A DNA stretch of 64,000 bases from Bacillota bacterium (GTDB lineage: Bacteria; Bacillota; Clostridia; Christensenellales; UMGS416), in NCBI GenBank assembly GCA_023398815.1, contig JAEWRW010000026.1:124001-188000 (forward strand). Direction: 5' to 3'. Positions 8,325-15,898 of the stretch are shown here, one piece after another. The notes under the pieces were generated by a model. It was given only the letters and a program-made list of their open reading frames with translations. It did not search any database and was not told the DNA's origin. The translations under genes and the position numbers were made by a program. Every line of letters starts with the position of its first letter. The stretch's first letter is position 1.

Positions 8325-9692
8325 TCACTCCTCGCCCAGGCCACGCATGGGCAGCAGCTTCTCGGCCTCGGTGGCGGGCAGTTCCTCCACCCTGTCCAGC
8401 CGCTTCTGAATCTGGTTGGAGTAGTTGCTGGCGTCCCGCACGGTGTTGCTGGCACGGTCGAGGTGCTTCTGCACGGCCTCCAGGCTGTCGGCAAAGCGGC
8501 CGAACTGGCGCTTGACCGCGCCGAGGAGCTCCCACACCTCGCCGGAGCGCTTCTGGATGGCCAGGGTCTTGAAGCCCATGCGCAGGCTGTTGAGCAACGC
8601 TGCCAGCGTGGTGGGGCCGGCCACGGTGACGCGATACTCCCGCTGCAACCGCTCGCACAGCCCTGGCCGACGCAGCACCTCGGCAAAGAGGCTCTCCACC
8701 GGCAGGAAGAGGATGGCAAAATCGGTCGTCTCCGGCGGGAAGATGTACTTGTCGCGGATGTCCCGCGCCTGCTGGAGGATGCGAACCTCCAGCGCGCGGC
8801 TGGCCTGGGCCAGGGCGTCGCTGTCGCTGCGCTCCACAGCATCTTCCAGCCGCTGGTAGTCCTCCATGGGGAACTTGCTGTCAATGGGCAGCCACACGGG
8901 CTTGGCGCTGTCGTCGGGGCCGGGCAGGCGGATGGCGAACTCCACCAGCTCGTCGCTCCTCGGCCGCACCTTCACGTTGGCGGCGTATTGGTCGGCTGTC
9001 AGCATCTGCTCCAGCAGCGCGGCCAACTGCACCTCGCCCCAAGTACCGCGGGTCTTGACGTTCTTAAAGATGTTCTTGATGTCGCCCATGTCCTTGGAGA
9101 GGCTCTTCATCTCACCCAGGTTCTTGTATACTTGCTCCAGCTGGTCGCTGACGAGCTTGAAGGAGTTGCCCAGCCGCTCTTCCAGCGTCTTCTGCAGCTT
9201 CTCATCCACCACCTGGCGCATCTCGTCGAGCTTTTTCTCGTTGCCCTCCTGCATCAGACGAACCTTTTCCTCCAGCGTGCCACGCACCCGCTCAAAGTGG
9301 CCGTCGTTGCGCGCGACCATCTCGTCCACACGCTTCTGCATGGCCTCCAGCTGCCGGGTCTGGGAGTCACTGAAGTCCACAATCGTCTTCATAAGCGTGA
9401 TCTGAAGGCTTTCGGTGCGCTGCCCCAGCTCGTCGCGGTTCTCCTTGTTCTGCCGCTCCAGCGCCGTGCGGGTGTGCTCTGACTCGGTACGAGCGTTGCC
9501 CTCCAGCCGCACAAACTCATCCTTCAGCGCCCGCATGTCCAGGGAAAGCTGCTCCTCCCCCTGGCGGCGACCGGCACGGTGGGCCGCCACCGCCGACAAA
9601 ATGACACCCACAAACGCCAGCAACACTGCCAGGCCCAGCAGGGCCAGCGGCAGGATGGCTGTCCAATCCATCGTCGTACCAATCTCGCTCAT
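8325..9692 (-). CDS. rmuC: DNA recombination protein RmuC
   Basis: A 455-residue protein with an N-terminal membrane helix (about 13-35), a long coiled coil (about 45-205) and the conserved RmuC nuclease-like core containing TRGTWGEVQLAALLEQML, PIDSKFP and FLPVESLFAEVLRRP. RmuC limits DNA inversions and rearrangements at inverted repeats in E. coli; its biochemical activity is inferred from a restriction-endonuclease-like fold. The start at 9692 (MSEIG) is preferred over an ORF extending 180 nt upstream because GAGGTG precedes it and the membrane helix follows directly. Confidence 0.93.
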   Translation of the reverse strand: MSEIGTTMDWTAILPLALLGLAVLLAFVGVILSAVAAHRAGRRQGEEQLSLDMRALKDEFVRLEGNARTESEHTRTALERQNKENRDELGQRTESLQITLMKTIVDFSDSQTRQLEAMQKRVDEMVARNDGHFERVRGTLEEKVRLMQEGNEKKLDEMRQVVDEKLQKTLEERLGNSFKLVSDQLEQVYKNLGEMKSLSKDMGDIKNIFKNVKTRGTWGEVQLAALLEQMLTADQYAANVKVRPRSDELVEFAIRLPGPDDSAKPVWLPIDSKFPMEDYQRLEDAVERSDSDALAQASRALEVRILQQARDIRDKYIFPPETTDFAILFLPVESLFAEVLRRPGLCERLQREYRVTVAGPTTLAALLNSLRMGFKTLAIQKRSGEVWELLGAVKRQFGRFADSLEAVQKHLDRASNTVRDASNYSNQIQKRLDRVEELPATEAEKLLPMRGLGEE

Positions 9693-9861
9693 CCAAACAC
9701 CTCGTCCTCTGTATACTCCACAATATATTACACCCTGACGGGTGATTTTGGTAGGGTGGGGCGAAAAATGGCGTCCCACTGGTGGTGGGCATGGGCCAAC
9801 GGAACCGAGGTGGCTCGCCCTGCGTCCAAACGGAAAATACCATGGGGAAGGACGGATTGCC

Positions 9862-10629
9862 ATGGGTTCCATCCGGCTCCGACGCCGAGTGGCGGTGGCA
9901 GCGCTGCTGGCAGCGACGTTGTTGCTGGTCGGCTACGGCGCGTTTTGCGGGCTCTCCATACGGGTGTATCAGAGTCAGGGCGTTGTGTTGCGGCTGACGC
10001 GCACGGTGCTGCCATTGCCCGACCCGCCCGACATTGCCTGCGTGCTGCGCGTCCCCTTTGACGCAGCGGCAGGCCTGGGCAACACCAATGCATTCGTCTT
10101 CCGCGGTGCCATCCGTTCCCTTCACGAGGTAGAGGTGAGTTGGTACCGCATTGGGCAAGAGGGAGCGGAGCCCCAATATCTCACCGTTTGTCATGCTGAA
10201 GTCACCAAGGTCTACACCGGTGACGCCAAAGGAGAGGGCGAGACGGTGCGGCTTTTAAGCTACCAATCGTCTCGCATGCTGCCGGATGATGAATTCCGCC
10301 TGGAGCAGGGCAAGACGTATTGTTTTGTCACCCACGCGTTTGACGCTAACGATCGGAATGAGTATCTGCGCAAGGATTACGCCCAGTTGCGGCCAGATCT
10401 GTTGGCCGACGTGCAGTTGGACAGCGCGCTCTACGATCTGATGCCGATGGCGGAGAAGACGGTGCGATACTACTTTGAGTGGCCCATCGGTGATGATGAC
10501 GGACACAGCCGCTGGAGCGAACCGCCGACAGAAGACTCCAACGACCTCGCGCAACTCACCCGCTCCGCCGACCGCGAAGTCTTCGAGGAACGCTTTGCCG
10601 CACTGGTTGCGGGGTATCAAGCTCACTGA
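9862..10629 (+). CDS. Membrane-anchored protein of unknown function
   Basis: I do not recognise this 255-residue protein. It has a basic N-terminus (RLRRR) followed by one hydrophobic segment (about 10-32), so it is either an anchored or a secreted protein, and a mixed, soluble C-terminal part of about 220 residues with no cysteine-rich or catalytic motif that I can see. The start at 9862 has AAGGA nine bases upstream. It is convergent with the DUF2089 operon and divergent from rmuC. Confidence 0.6.
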   Translation: MGSIRLRRRVAVAALLAATLLLVGYGAFCGLSIRVYQSQGVVLRLTRTVLPLPDPPDIACVLRVPFDAAAGLGNTNAFVFRGAIRSLHEVEVSWYRIGQEGAEPQYLTVCHAEVTKVYTGDAKGEGETVRLLSYQSSRMLPDDEFRLEQGKTYCFVTHAFDANDRNEYLRKDYAQLRPDLLADVQLDSALYDLMPMAEKTVRYYFEWPIGDDDGHSRWSEPPTEDSNDLAQLTRSADREVFEERFAALVAGYQAH

Positions 10630-10660
10630 GCACAAACGACCAGGAGGACTGAACAATGTA

Positions 10661-10688
10661 TAAAAATGGGAGCGACTGCAGCCGCTCC
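10661..10688 (-). terminator. Terminator of the DUF2089/solenoid operon
   Basis: GGAGCG and CGCTCC flank an 8-nt centre containing CTGCAG; on the minus strand this is followed by CATTTTTATAC. It lies 22 nt after the stop codon of the last operon gene. Confidence 0.75.
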
Positions 10689-10709
10689 ACCTCGTTTTGC
10701 CTTCCAGCC

Positions 10710-11558
10710 TCAGGCGCTGCGCACCGTGCCGTGCACCCGGCCGTGGATGCGGCCCTTGACCTGCCCGGTCACGTCGCCCAGGATGTCGCCGGTCACATCA
10801 CCACAAACGGTACCGGTGAGGTTGCCATGGATCGTGCCCACCACATCGCCATCCACGGTGCCCTCCAGGTCGCCCTGGATGTCGCCATAAACGTTGCCGG
10901 TGTTGGAGAGGTTCAACCATTTTACAGGGCGCTTGATGTGGCCGCTCCGGCTCAGTGACCCGCCGATGCCGTCGTGGATGTTGCCGGTCACCACCCCACT
11001 GACGTTGCCGCGCACCCCGCCGCGGACGTTACCCGCCACGCTACCGCTGAGGTCGCGGCCGATGCCATCGTGCACGTTGCCCATCACCTTGCCCGACAGG
11101 CTCCCGCCGATGCCCCGGGGGATGTTGCCCATGACCGACCCGGAGACGTCGCCATTCACCCGGCTGACATTACCGGCCACATGCCCCACCAGGGAGCCGG
11201 TCACCGGGCCATGGACATTACCCATCACCGAGCCGGTCAGGTCACCCTCCACCGTGCCCTGAACGTTGCCCATCACCGAGCCTGTCAGATCCCCATGGAT
11301 GCTGCCCGACACATTGCCCATGATCTTGCCCACCAGGGGGCCATTGATGTCGCCGTTGTAATTGCCCATGATGCTGCCACGGAACCCGGCAGGCTCCTGG
11401 GGCTGGGTCGGGTTCTCCGGCTGGGGCGGCGAAAGCGGCGTGGGCATGTCGTTGGTGTCCTCGGCGGGCGACATCCCCTCCAACAGCCGATTGGCTTCTT
11501 CGGGGGAGAGTTCGCCGTTCTGCACCCGTTCCAGTATGTTCTTTATCGAATCGTCCAT
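10710..11558 (-). CDS. Tetrapeptide-repeat (G-x-[VIL]-x) solenoid-like protein 2
   Basis: A 282-residue protein. Residues 1-30 form a short helical module, ILERVQNGELSPEEANRLL, shared with the two upstream gene products and with LiaX/YvlB-type envelope proteins. A proline-rich linker follows (about 30-58). From about 60 to 280 the chain is almost entirely four-residue repeats of the form G-[DNST]-[VIL]-x (for example GSVMGNVQGTVEGDLTGSVM), broken once near 206-225. The regular spacing predicts a beta-solenoid or polymer-forming structure resembling bactofilins, but the four-residue period is unusual. Function unknown. Confidence 0.75.
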   Translation of the reverse strand: MDDSIKNILERVQNGELSPEEANRLLEGMSPAEDTNDMPTPLSPPQPENPTQPQEPAGFRGSIMGNYNGDINGPLVGKIMGNVSGSIHGDLTGSVMGNVQGTVEGDLTGSVMGNVHGPVTGSLVGHVAGNVSRVNGDVSGSVMGNIPRGIGGSLSGKVMGNVHDGIGRDLSGSVAGNVRGGVRGNVSGVVTGNIHDGIGGSLSRSGHIKRPVKWLNLSNTGNVYGDIQGDLEGTVDGDVVGTIHGNLTGTVCGDVTGDILGDVTGQVKGRIHGRVHGTVRSA

Positions 11559-11662
11559 TGTTCCAACCTCCGCTCATTCAAAATGATGAAGTATTGCTCC
11601 CGCAGTTCGTCGGCATCCCTGGTCGGTTTCTCCATCTGCCGCCTGCGGGCAAAGAGCGTCAT
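11543..11662 (-). CDS. Candidate small protein (39 aa) between the two solenoid genes
   Basis: A short reading frame, MTLFARRRQMEKPTRDADEL at its start, lies in the only gap of the operon. GGAGG stands 8 nt before the ATG at 11662, and its stop lies 13 nt inside the next gene, so the two overlap as translationally coupled genes often do. The product is charged and helical with no recognisable domain. The alternative is that the region is only a leader for the downstream gene. Confidence 0.4.
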   Translation of the reverse strand: MTLFARRRQMEKPTRDADELREQYFIILNERRLEQWTIR

Positions 11663-11688
11663 GCGTCGTTCCTCCATGGCTCCTGCCC

Positions 11689-12399
11689 TCATGTGCGCGG
11701 GTGGCCGTGGATGGAGCCATGCACCCGCCCCAGGATGGTGCCCTTGACACTGCCCATGACATCACCCTGGATGGTGCCGACAACCGGGCCCAGCACATCG
11801 CCGCCCACGTCGCCCTGCACCGTGCCGATGAGGGATCCGTGGATGGTACCGTTCACATCACCCTGCACCGTGCCCACCACGTTGCCCCACACATCGCCCT
11901 GCACGTCGCCCTTGACCGTGCCGATGAGGTTGCCGTGGATGGAGCCCTGGACGTCGCCCTCCACCACGCCGGTCAGGTCGCGCATGATGTTGCCTTCCAC
12001 GTCACCCTTGATGATGCCGTGCAGCCCGCCCATGATGTTGCCATGCACGTCGCCGTTGACACGGCCCCGCAGGTCGCCCTGCACGTCGCCTTCAATGTCG
12101 CCGTCGATGGTGGTGGCCGCCTCGCGGATGGCGGTGCGGGCGCGTCCGAAGCCCTCCTCCATGGCGTCGCCCAGCTGGCTGAAGGCCGAGCCCAGCGTCT
12201 CCCAAAAGTCATTGCCGTTGTTGCTGGTGTTGTCGTTGTTGGGGGTGTAGCTGTAAGCGTCACCCTGCTGGCGGCTTTCCTGCTTCGGTTCATCCTTGGG
12301 CGGCTCGTAGCCCAAATCCCGCAGGCGCTGCGCGCCTTCCTCGGGTGTCAGCTCTCCGCTCTTGATCTTTTGCAGGATCTCCATCACTTGCTCGTTCAT
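11689..12399 (-). CDS. Tetrapeptide-repeat (G-x-[VIL]-x) solenoid-like protein 1
   Basis: A 236-residue paralogue of the downstream protein. Residues 1-30 carry the same helical module (ILQKIKSGELTPEEGAQRL), followed by a polar linker, a probable amphipathic helix (about 64-92, FWETLGSAFSQLGDAMEEGF) and about 33 consecutive four-residue repeats from 100 to 232 (GDVQGDLRGRVNGDVHGNIM and so on). The repeats are uninterrupted. The start is 3 nt after the DUF2089 stop, with AGGAGGG inside that gene. A structural or scaffolding role is inferred only from the repeat pattern. Confidence 0.78.
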   Translation of the reverse strand: MNEQVMEILQKIKSGELTPEEGAQRLRDLGYEPPKDEPKQESRQQGDAYSYTPNNDNTSNNGNDFWETLGSAFSQLGDAMEEGFGRARTAIREAATTIDGDIEGDVQGDLRGRVNGDVHGNIMGGLHGIIKGDVEGNIMRDLTGVVEGDVQGSIHGNLIGTVKGDVQGDVWGNVVGTVQGDVNGTIHGSLIGTVQGDVGGDVLGPVVGTIQGDVMGSVKGTILGRVHGSIHGHPRT

Positions 12400-12402
12400 C
12401 TC

Positions 12403-12789
12403 TCAGCCCTCCTGCTTGGTCTTCTTCCATTTGCCAATGGCGCTGGCCGCGTCGTCCAGGGAGATTTCCCCACGGCTCAGGGCTTCCAGCACATCAGCGC
12501 GATCCTCCTTGCGCCGGGCGGGGAAGCCCATCGTCTCCAGCACGTCATCCAGCTTGCCCCGCACCGTGGGGTAGGAGATGCCCAGTGCTTTCTCCACCTC
12601 CTTGATGTTGCCGCGGCAAGACAGGAACACCTCCACAAAGGCGGTCTGCTCAGCACTGAGGGTGCCCAGCCGCCCGGCACCAAACTGGCCCTCCAGCCTG
12701 CTTTTGCAACCCTCGCACTGCAATTGTGTCACAACATAGTTCCCCCCACACACCGGGCAGCGGGCGGGAACGGGCCATTTCTTCGACAT
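12403..12789 (-). CDS. DUF2089 family protein (zinc ribbon, HTH-like, helical module)
   Basis: A 128-residue protein with an N-terminal zinc ribbon (CPVCGG at 11-16, CEGC at 25-28), a central helix-turn-helix-like part (GNIKEVEKALGISYPTVRGK) and a C-terminal module VLEALSRGEISLDDAASAIG that is homologous to the N-termini of the next two proteins. DUF2089 proteins are predicted regulators. As first gene of the operon it is a good candidate to bind the paired direct repeats upstream of its own promoter, which is inference. AGGAG precedes the ATG. Confidence 0.85.
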   Translation of the reverse strand: MSKKWPVPARCPVCGGNYVVTQLQCEGCKSRLEGQFGAGRLGTLSAEQTAFVEVFLSCRGNIKEVEKALGISYPTVRGKLDDVLETMGFPARRKEDRADVLEALSRGEISLDDAASAIGKWKKTKQEG

Positions 12790-12842
12790 CTCTGTTTGCT
12801 CCTCTCGGGCGAACCCCGTTGCGGGTTCTCTTGTTGGTTCAA

Positions 12843-12871
12843 AGGATACTCCACGATCTTTATATTGTCAA
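12843..12871 (-). promoter_or_regulatory. Promoter of the DUF2089 operon
   Basis: TTGACA (12866-12871) and TATCCT (12843-12848) on the minus strand are spaced by 17 nt, predicting transcription from about 12836, 47 nt before the DUF2089 start codon. Confidence 0.65.
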
Positions 12872-12880
12872 CATTCAAAA

Positions 12881-12918
12881 TCAATATTTTTAATTTAATA
12901 CTCAATATTTTTAATTTA
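12881..12918. promoter_or_regulatory. Tandem 17-bp direct repeats upstream of the DUF2089 promoter
   Basis: TCAATATTTTTAATTTA occurs at 12881-12897 and identically at 12902-12918, a centre-to-centre distance of 21 bp (two helical turns). The repeats lie about 45-82 bp upstream of the predicted start, where an activator or regulator would bind on one DNA face. Confidence 0.6.
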
Positions 12919-13047
12919 TCATCTTGGATGTTGAATCTTCAGCTTTTTGAATTTCATTTTGGTCTCAGTGTTCATGCATCGCCACCACTCCATTCAACGA
13001 CTGAGCGTCCAATGTTCAGCAATGCCGGGCGGCGTACGCAAAACAAC

Positions 13048-13067
13048 CCATGCTGCGCGCAGCATGG
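13048..13067. repeat. Perfect 20-bp palindrome
   Basis: CCATGCTGCG is followed directly by its exact complement. It lies in the 12790-13372 intergenic region between the DUF2089 promoter and the candidate small RNA; no further role is evident. Confidence 0.5.
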
Positions 13068-13125
13068 CGAACTTGGATGATGGAGACAGCTGGGAAACAT
13101 GCCTCGGGAAAACGGTGGTAGAAAA

Positions 13126-13203
13126 CAAAAATGCCGGTGATCGCTCACCGGTTACCTGTGCCAGATACTAGGAAAGAAGCCCTTGATGACTTGCACCAAT
13201 TAT
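13126..13203 (-). ncRNA. Candidate small RNA (about 78 nt) with its own promoter and terminator
   Basis: A consensus promoter (13210-13238) directs minus-strand transcription into a stretch with no reading frame, ending at CCGGTGA-GCGA-TCACCGG followed by CATTTTTGTTTTC (13121-13151). The predicted transcript is about 78 nt. It matches no RNA family I know. It lies between two divergent operons and belongs to neither. Confidence 0.55.
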
Positions 13204-13209
13204 GTTTGT

Positions 13210-13238
13210 AGTATAGCCAAAAAACCACCGACTGTCAA
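13210..13238 (-). promoter_or_regulatory. Sigma-A promoter of the candidate small RNA
   Basis: TTGACA (13233-13238), 17-nt spacer and TATACT (13210-13215) on the minus strand, an 11 of 12 match to consensus. It points away from the ABC transporter operon. Confidence 0.7.
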
Positions 13239-13344
13239 GCATTTGTGCGGAAGAAGGTGGAAAAACGAGGTGGCGAGAAGCACCCCGGGCCGCGGGCATG
13301 TCGTCCGCCCAGCGGCTGTTTGCCAGAGGGAGCCCCAACGGGTA

Positions 13345-13365
13345 TCCTTTGCTGCGCAAAGGAGG
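13345..13365 (+). promoter_or_regulatory. Hairpin masking the ribosome binding site of the ABC operon
   Basis: TCCTTTGC and GCAAAGGA form an 8-bp stem with a 3-nt loop; the right arm contains most of AAAGGAGG, the ribosome binding site of the gene at 13373. Opening of this hairpin could control translation. Confidence 0.5.
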
Positions 13366-13372
13366 TGGGCAC

Positions 13373-14189
13373 ATGCAGATTGTGCTGGATGACATCCACA
13401 AGCGGTTCCGGGTGTACGAGCGCCCGGAGGGCAAGTGGGGCCTGCTGGGGGGGGGCGTTCCACCGCACGGTGCGCGAGGTGCGCGCGCTCGATGGCATCG
13501 GGTTCCAAATCAACGAGGGAGAGCTGGTGGGTTACATCGGTCCCAACGGCGCGGGCAAGTCGACAACCGTGAAGGTAATGAGCGGCATCCTGACCCCTGA
13601 CGGCGGACGGTGCGAAATCCTTGGCCGGACACCATGGAAGGAACGCGTCGCGCACGTGTCGCAAATCGGCGTGGTCTTCGGCCAGCGCTCCCAGCTGTGG
13701 TGGGATGTGCCGGTGGCCGACTCCTTCGATGTGCTGCGAGACATCTACGACATTCCCACGGCAGATTACAAAGCGCGGCTGCACGCGTTGACGGAGACCA
13801 TTGGGGTGGAGCAGCTGCTGAAAACGCCGGTGCGGCAGCTCTCCCTGGGCCAGCGGATGCGCTGTGAGCTGGTGGCCGCCCTCCTCCACCGCCCCCGCAT
13901 CCTCTTCCTGGATGAGCCCACGATCGGACTGGACGCGGTATCCAAGCTGGCGCTGCGGGCATTCCTGAAGGAGGAGAACCGCAAGCACGGCGTGACGATG
14001 GTGCTGACGACCCACGACATGGACGACATTGAGGCACTGTGCGAACGCGTCATGGTCATCGGCCACGGGCGGTTGCTGTACGACGGGAAACTGGAAGGCT
14101 TGCAGCAGGAGTACGCCGCCGAGGTCGTGGTCAAAGTGAACACCGATGAGATGATTGCCCGGATGTACGAACATCTGGCGCTGGTCTAG
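13373..14189 (+). CDS. ABC-2 type exporter ATPase (COG4586-like), frameshifted at a G run
   Basis: The ATG at 13373 (AAAGGAGG upstream) opens MQIVLDDIHKRFRVYERP, the usual N-terminus of this family. After a run of nine G (13447-13455) the homologous sequence continues in another frame: FHRTVREVRALDGIGF, Walker A GPNGAGKST, signature LSLGQRMRCEL and Walker B ILFLDEPTIGL. With eight G the frame would be intact, giving about 271 residues. So this is either a sequencing/assembly indel, a slippage-controlled gene, or a recent pseudogene. Two matching permeases follow at once. Confidence 0.8.
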
Positions 14190-14197
14190 GAGGCGTC

Positions 14198-15025
14198 ATG
14201 AGCAACCGCGCCACCTGGAGGGCCTGCCGGTCCCTCTTCCGCATCCGCTTCGCCGAAGGTCTGCAGTACCGCGCCTCGGCCATCTCCGGCGTGTTTGTCA
14301 GCGTGTTTTGGGCCCTCATTGAGTGCCTCGTTTACACCGTCTTCTACCGTTACAGCCAGAACGCCTGGAACAACAACGGCCTGACACTGCCCCAAACAAT
14401 CTCCTACCTTTGGATCATGCAGGGGTTGTGGATGTTCTTCTCCATGAGCATCGACGACGACCTGCTGGCACGCATCAAGAACGGCGACATCGGCGTGGAG
14501 CTGTGCCGACCGCTGGATCTCTACTGGCACTGGCTGGCCAAGTCATCCGCCGGAAAGCTGGGCGCGACCTGGATGCGGGGTCTGCTGACCCTCGCGGTTG
14601 GCACGGTGGTCCCCGCGCCGTATGGGTTGGGCGTGCCGGCCTCGGGGACAGGGTTTGCGCTCTTCCTGCTGACGGCGGCGTTGGCCTTCCTGCTGGCCTC
14701 GGCCTATGCCATGTTTGTCACGGCCATCCGCGTCAACATCACCTGGGGCGAGGGGCCGACCTATATTCTGCTGCTGGTGAGCGGCATACTCTCGGGCGCC
14801 TACCTGCCGCTGCGCCTGTGGCCCGAAGCCCTGCAGCCCTTCCTGCGGCTGCAGCCCTTCGCCGGGTTTGGGGACATCCCCGCCCAGCTCTATGTGGGCA
14901 CCCTGCCGCCCCGGCAAGCGCTGGGGGCCATGGCGGTGCAGGTTGTGTGGATCGTCGTGTTCGTCGTGGCGGGCAAGCTGGTGCTGCGCCACCGCCTGCA
15001 GGCCGTCATCGTACAGGGAGGTTGA
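14198..15025 (+). CDS. ABC-2 type permease (COG4587-like)
   Basis: A 275-residue membrane protein with about six hydrophobic segments and the family features RIRFAEGLQYRASAISG at the N-terminus and VELCRPLDLY in the first cytoplasmic loop. It belongs to the first of two permease families that always accompany the COG4586 ATPase. The transported substrate is unknown. It begins 8 nt after the ATPase stop with an AGGAGG ribosome binding site and ends 2 nt before the second permease. Confidence 0.85.
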   Translation: MSNRATWRACRSLFRIRFAEGLQYRASAISGVFVSVFWALIECLVYTVFYRYSQNAWNNNGLTLPQTISYLWIMQGLWMFFSMSIDDDLLARIKNGDIGVELCRPLDLYWHWLAKSSAGKLGATWMRGLLTLAVGTVVPAPYGLGVPASGTGFALFLLTAALAFLLASAYAMFVTAIRVNITWGEGPTYILLLVSGILSGAYLPLRLWPEALQPFLRLQPFAGFGDIPAQLYVGTLPPRQALGAMAVQVVWIVVFVVAGKLVLRHRLQAVIVQGG

Positions 15026-15027
15026 GG

Positions 15028-15828
15028 ATGAAAACATTGATTGGCGAGGGAAAGCTCTACATCCGTCTGCTGCGGATGCACCTCCTCAGCGGCCTGGAGT
15101 ACAAAGGCTGGTGGCTCATGCTGCTGCAGGTGCTGTTCGTCGTGGCTTCCGACCCCCTGTCCACCATCCTGTTGTTCTCCCGCTTTGGCAGCATTGGGGA
15201 GTGGTCAATGGAGCGGGTCCTCTTGGTCTATGCGCTGGCAGTCGCGTCCTTTGGCCTGGCCGAGACCTTCTGCCGGGGGTTTGACTACTTCCCTTGGCAC
15301 ATGCTGCGCGGCGGCGGCTTCGACCGGCTGCTGCTGCGCCCGCGGTCGCTGGTGGTGCAGGTGGCGGCGTCATTCTTCCACCTGCACCGGGCGGTGCGGC
15401 CGGTCACGGGGCTCTGCGCAGCGCTGTGGGCGCTGGGGCAGCTGGGTGTGTCACTCACCCTGCCCCGGGTGCTCGTGCTGTTGATGGCGCTGGCCGGTGG
15501 CTTTCTGGTCTATTGTGGGGTCTTCGTGCTCACATCCGGTCTGGCATTCTTCACCATCAAGGGCCTGGAATGGATCTACATCCTGACCAACGCCAGCTAC
15601 CAAGTGACCCGCTGCCCCGAACCCTACCTGCCTCAGGCGCTGAAAGGCGTGTTCACCTTTCTGGTGCCGGTGCTGCTCGTCAGCTTCTACCCGGCAGCGA
15701 CGGTCTGTGGGTGGGGGTACCCGCCCTGGTTGGGCCTTCTATGCCTGCCGGCAGGGACCGCCTTTCTGGGGTTATCGCTGGTCGTCTGGCGCGTGGGCGT
15801 ACGGCACTACGCCAGCACCGGCAGTTGA
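15028..15828 (+). CDS. ABC-2 type permease (COG3694-like)
   Basis: A 266-residue membrane protein with about six transmembrane segments and the conserved loop DYFPWHMLRGGGFDRLLLRP found in the second permease of this exporter type. The start at 15028 has GGGAGG inside the end of the previous gene; a longer in-frame ORF upstream is the reverse-frame shadow of the first permease. Together with the ATPase and the COG4587-like protein it would make one heteromeric exporter. Confidence 0.85.
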   Translation: MKTLIGEGKLYIRLLRMHLLSGLEYKGWWLMLLQVLFVVASDPLSTILLFSRFGSIGEWSMERVLLVYALAVASFGLAETFCRGFDYFPWHMLRGGGFDRLLLRPRSLVVQVAASFFHLHRAVRPVTGLCAALWALGQLGVSLTLPRVLVLLMALAGGFLVYCGVFVLTSGLAFFTIKGLEWIYILTNASYQVTRCPEPYLPQALKGVFTFLVPVLLVSFYPAATVCGWGYPPWLGLLCLPAGTAFLGLSLVVWRVGVRHYASTGS

Positions 15829-15842
15829 ACGGGGCTCCCGCT

Positions 15843-15877
15843 GACATGAAAACCGCCTGCCATCACGGCAGACGGTT
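15843..15877 (-). terminator. Terminator of the cell-shape operon
   Basis: AACCGCCTGCC and GGCAGACGGTT pair with one mismatch around ATCAC; on the minus strand TTTTC follows. It is 22 nt beyond the mgsA stop and could also end the convergent ABC operon. Confidence 0.75.
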
Positions 15878-15898
15878 CCTGTTTCCGTCGCAATTTCC

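Noticed and set aside
13245..13372. Coding N-terminus of the ABC ATPase before 13373.
   Set aside because: The in-frame upstream sequence has no similarity to the family, whereas the ATG at 13373 has an ideal ribosome binding site and the expected N-terminus; the frames are joined by a one-base shift.
14323..15027. A 235-codon extension of the second permease.
   Set aside because: It is another frame of the first permease gene; the ATG at 15028 has a ribosome binding site and the family N-terminus.
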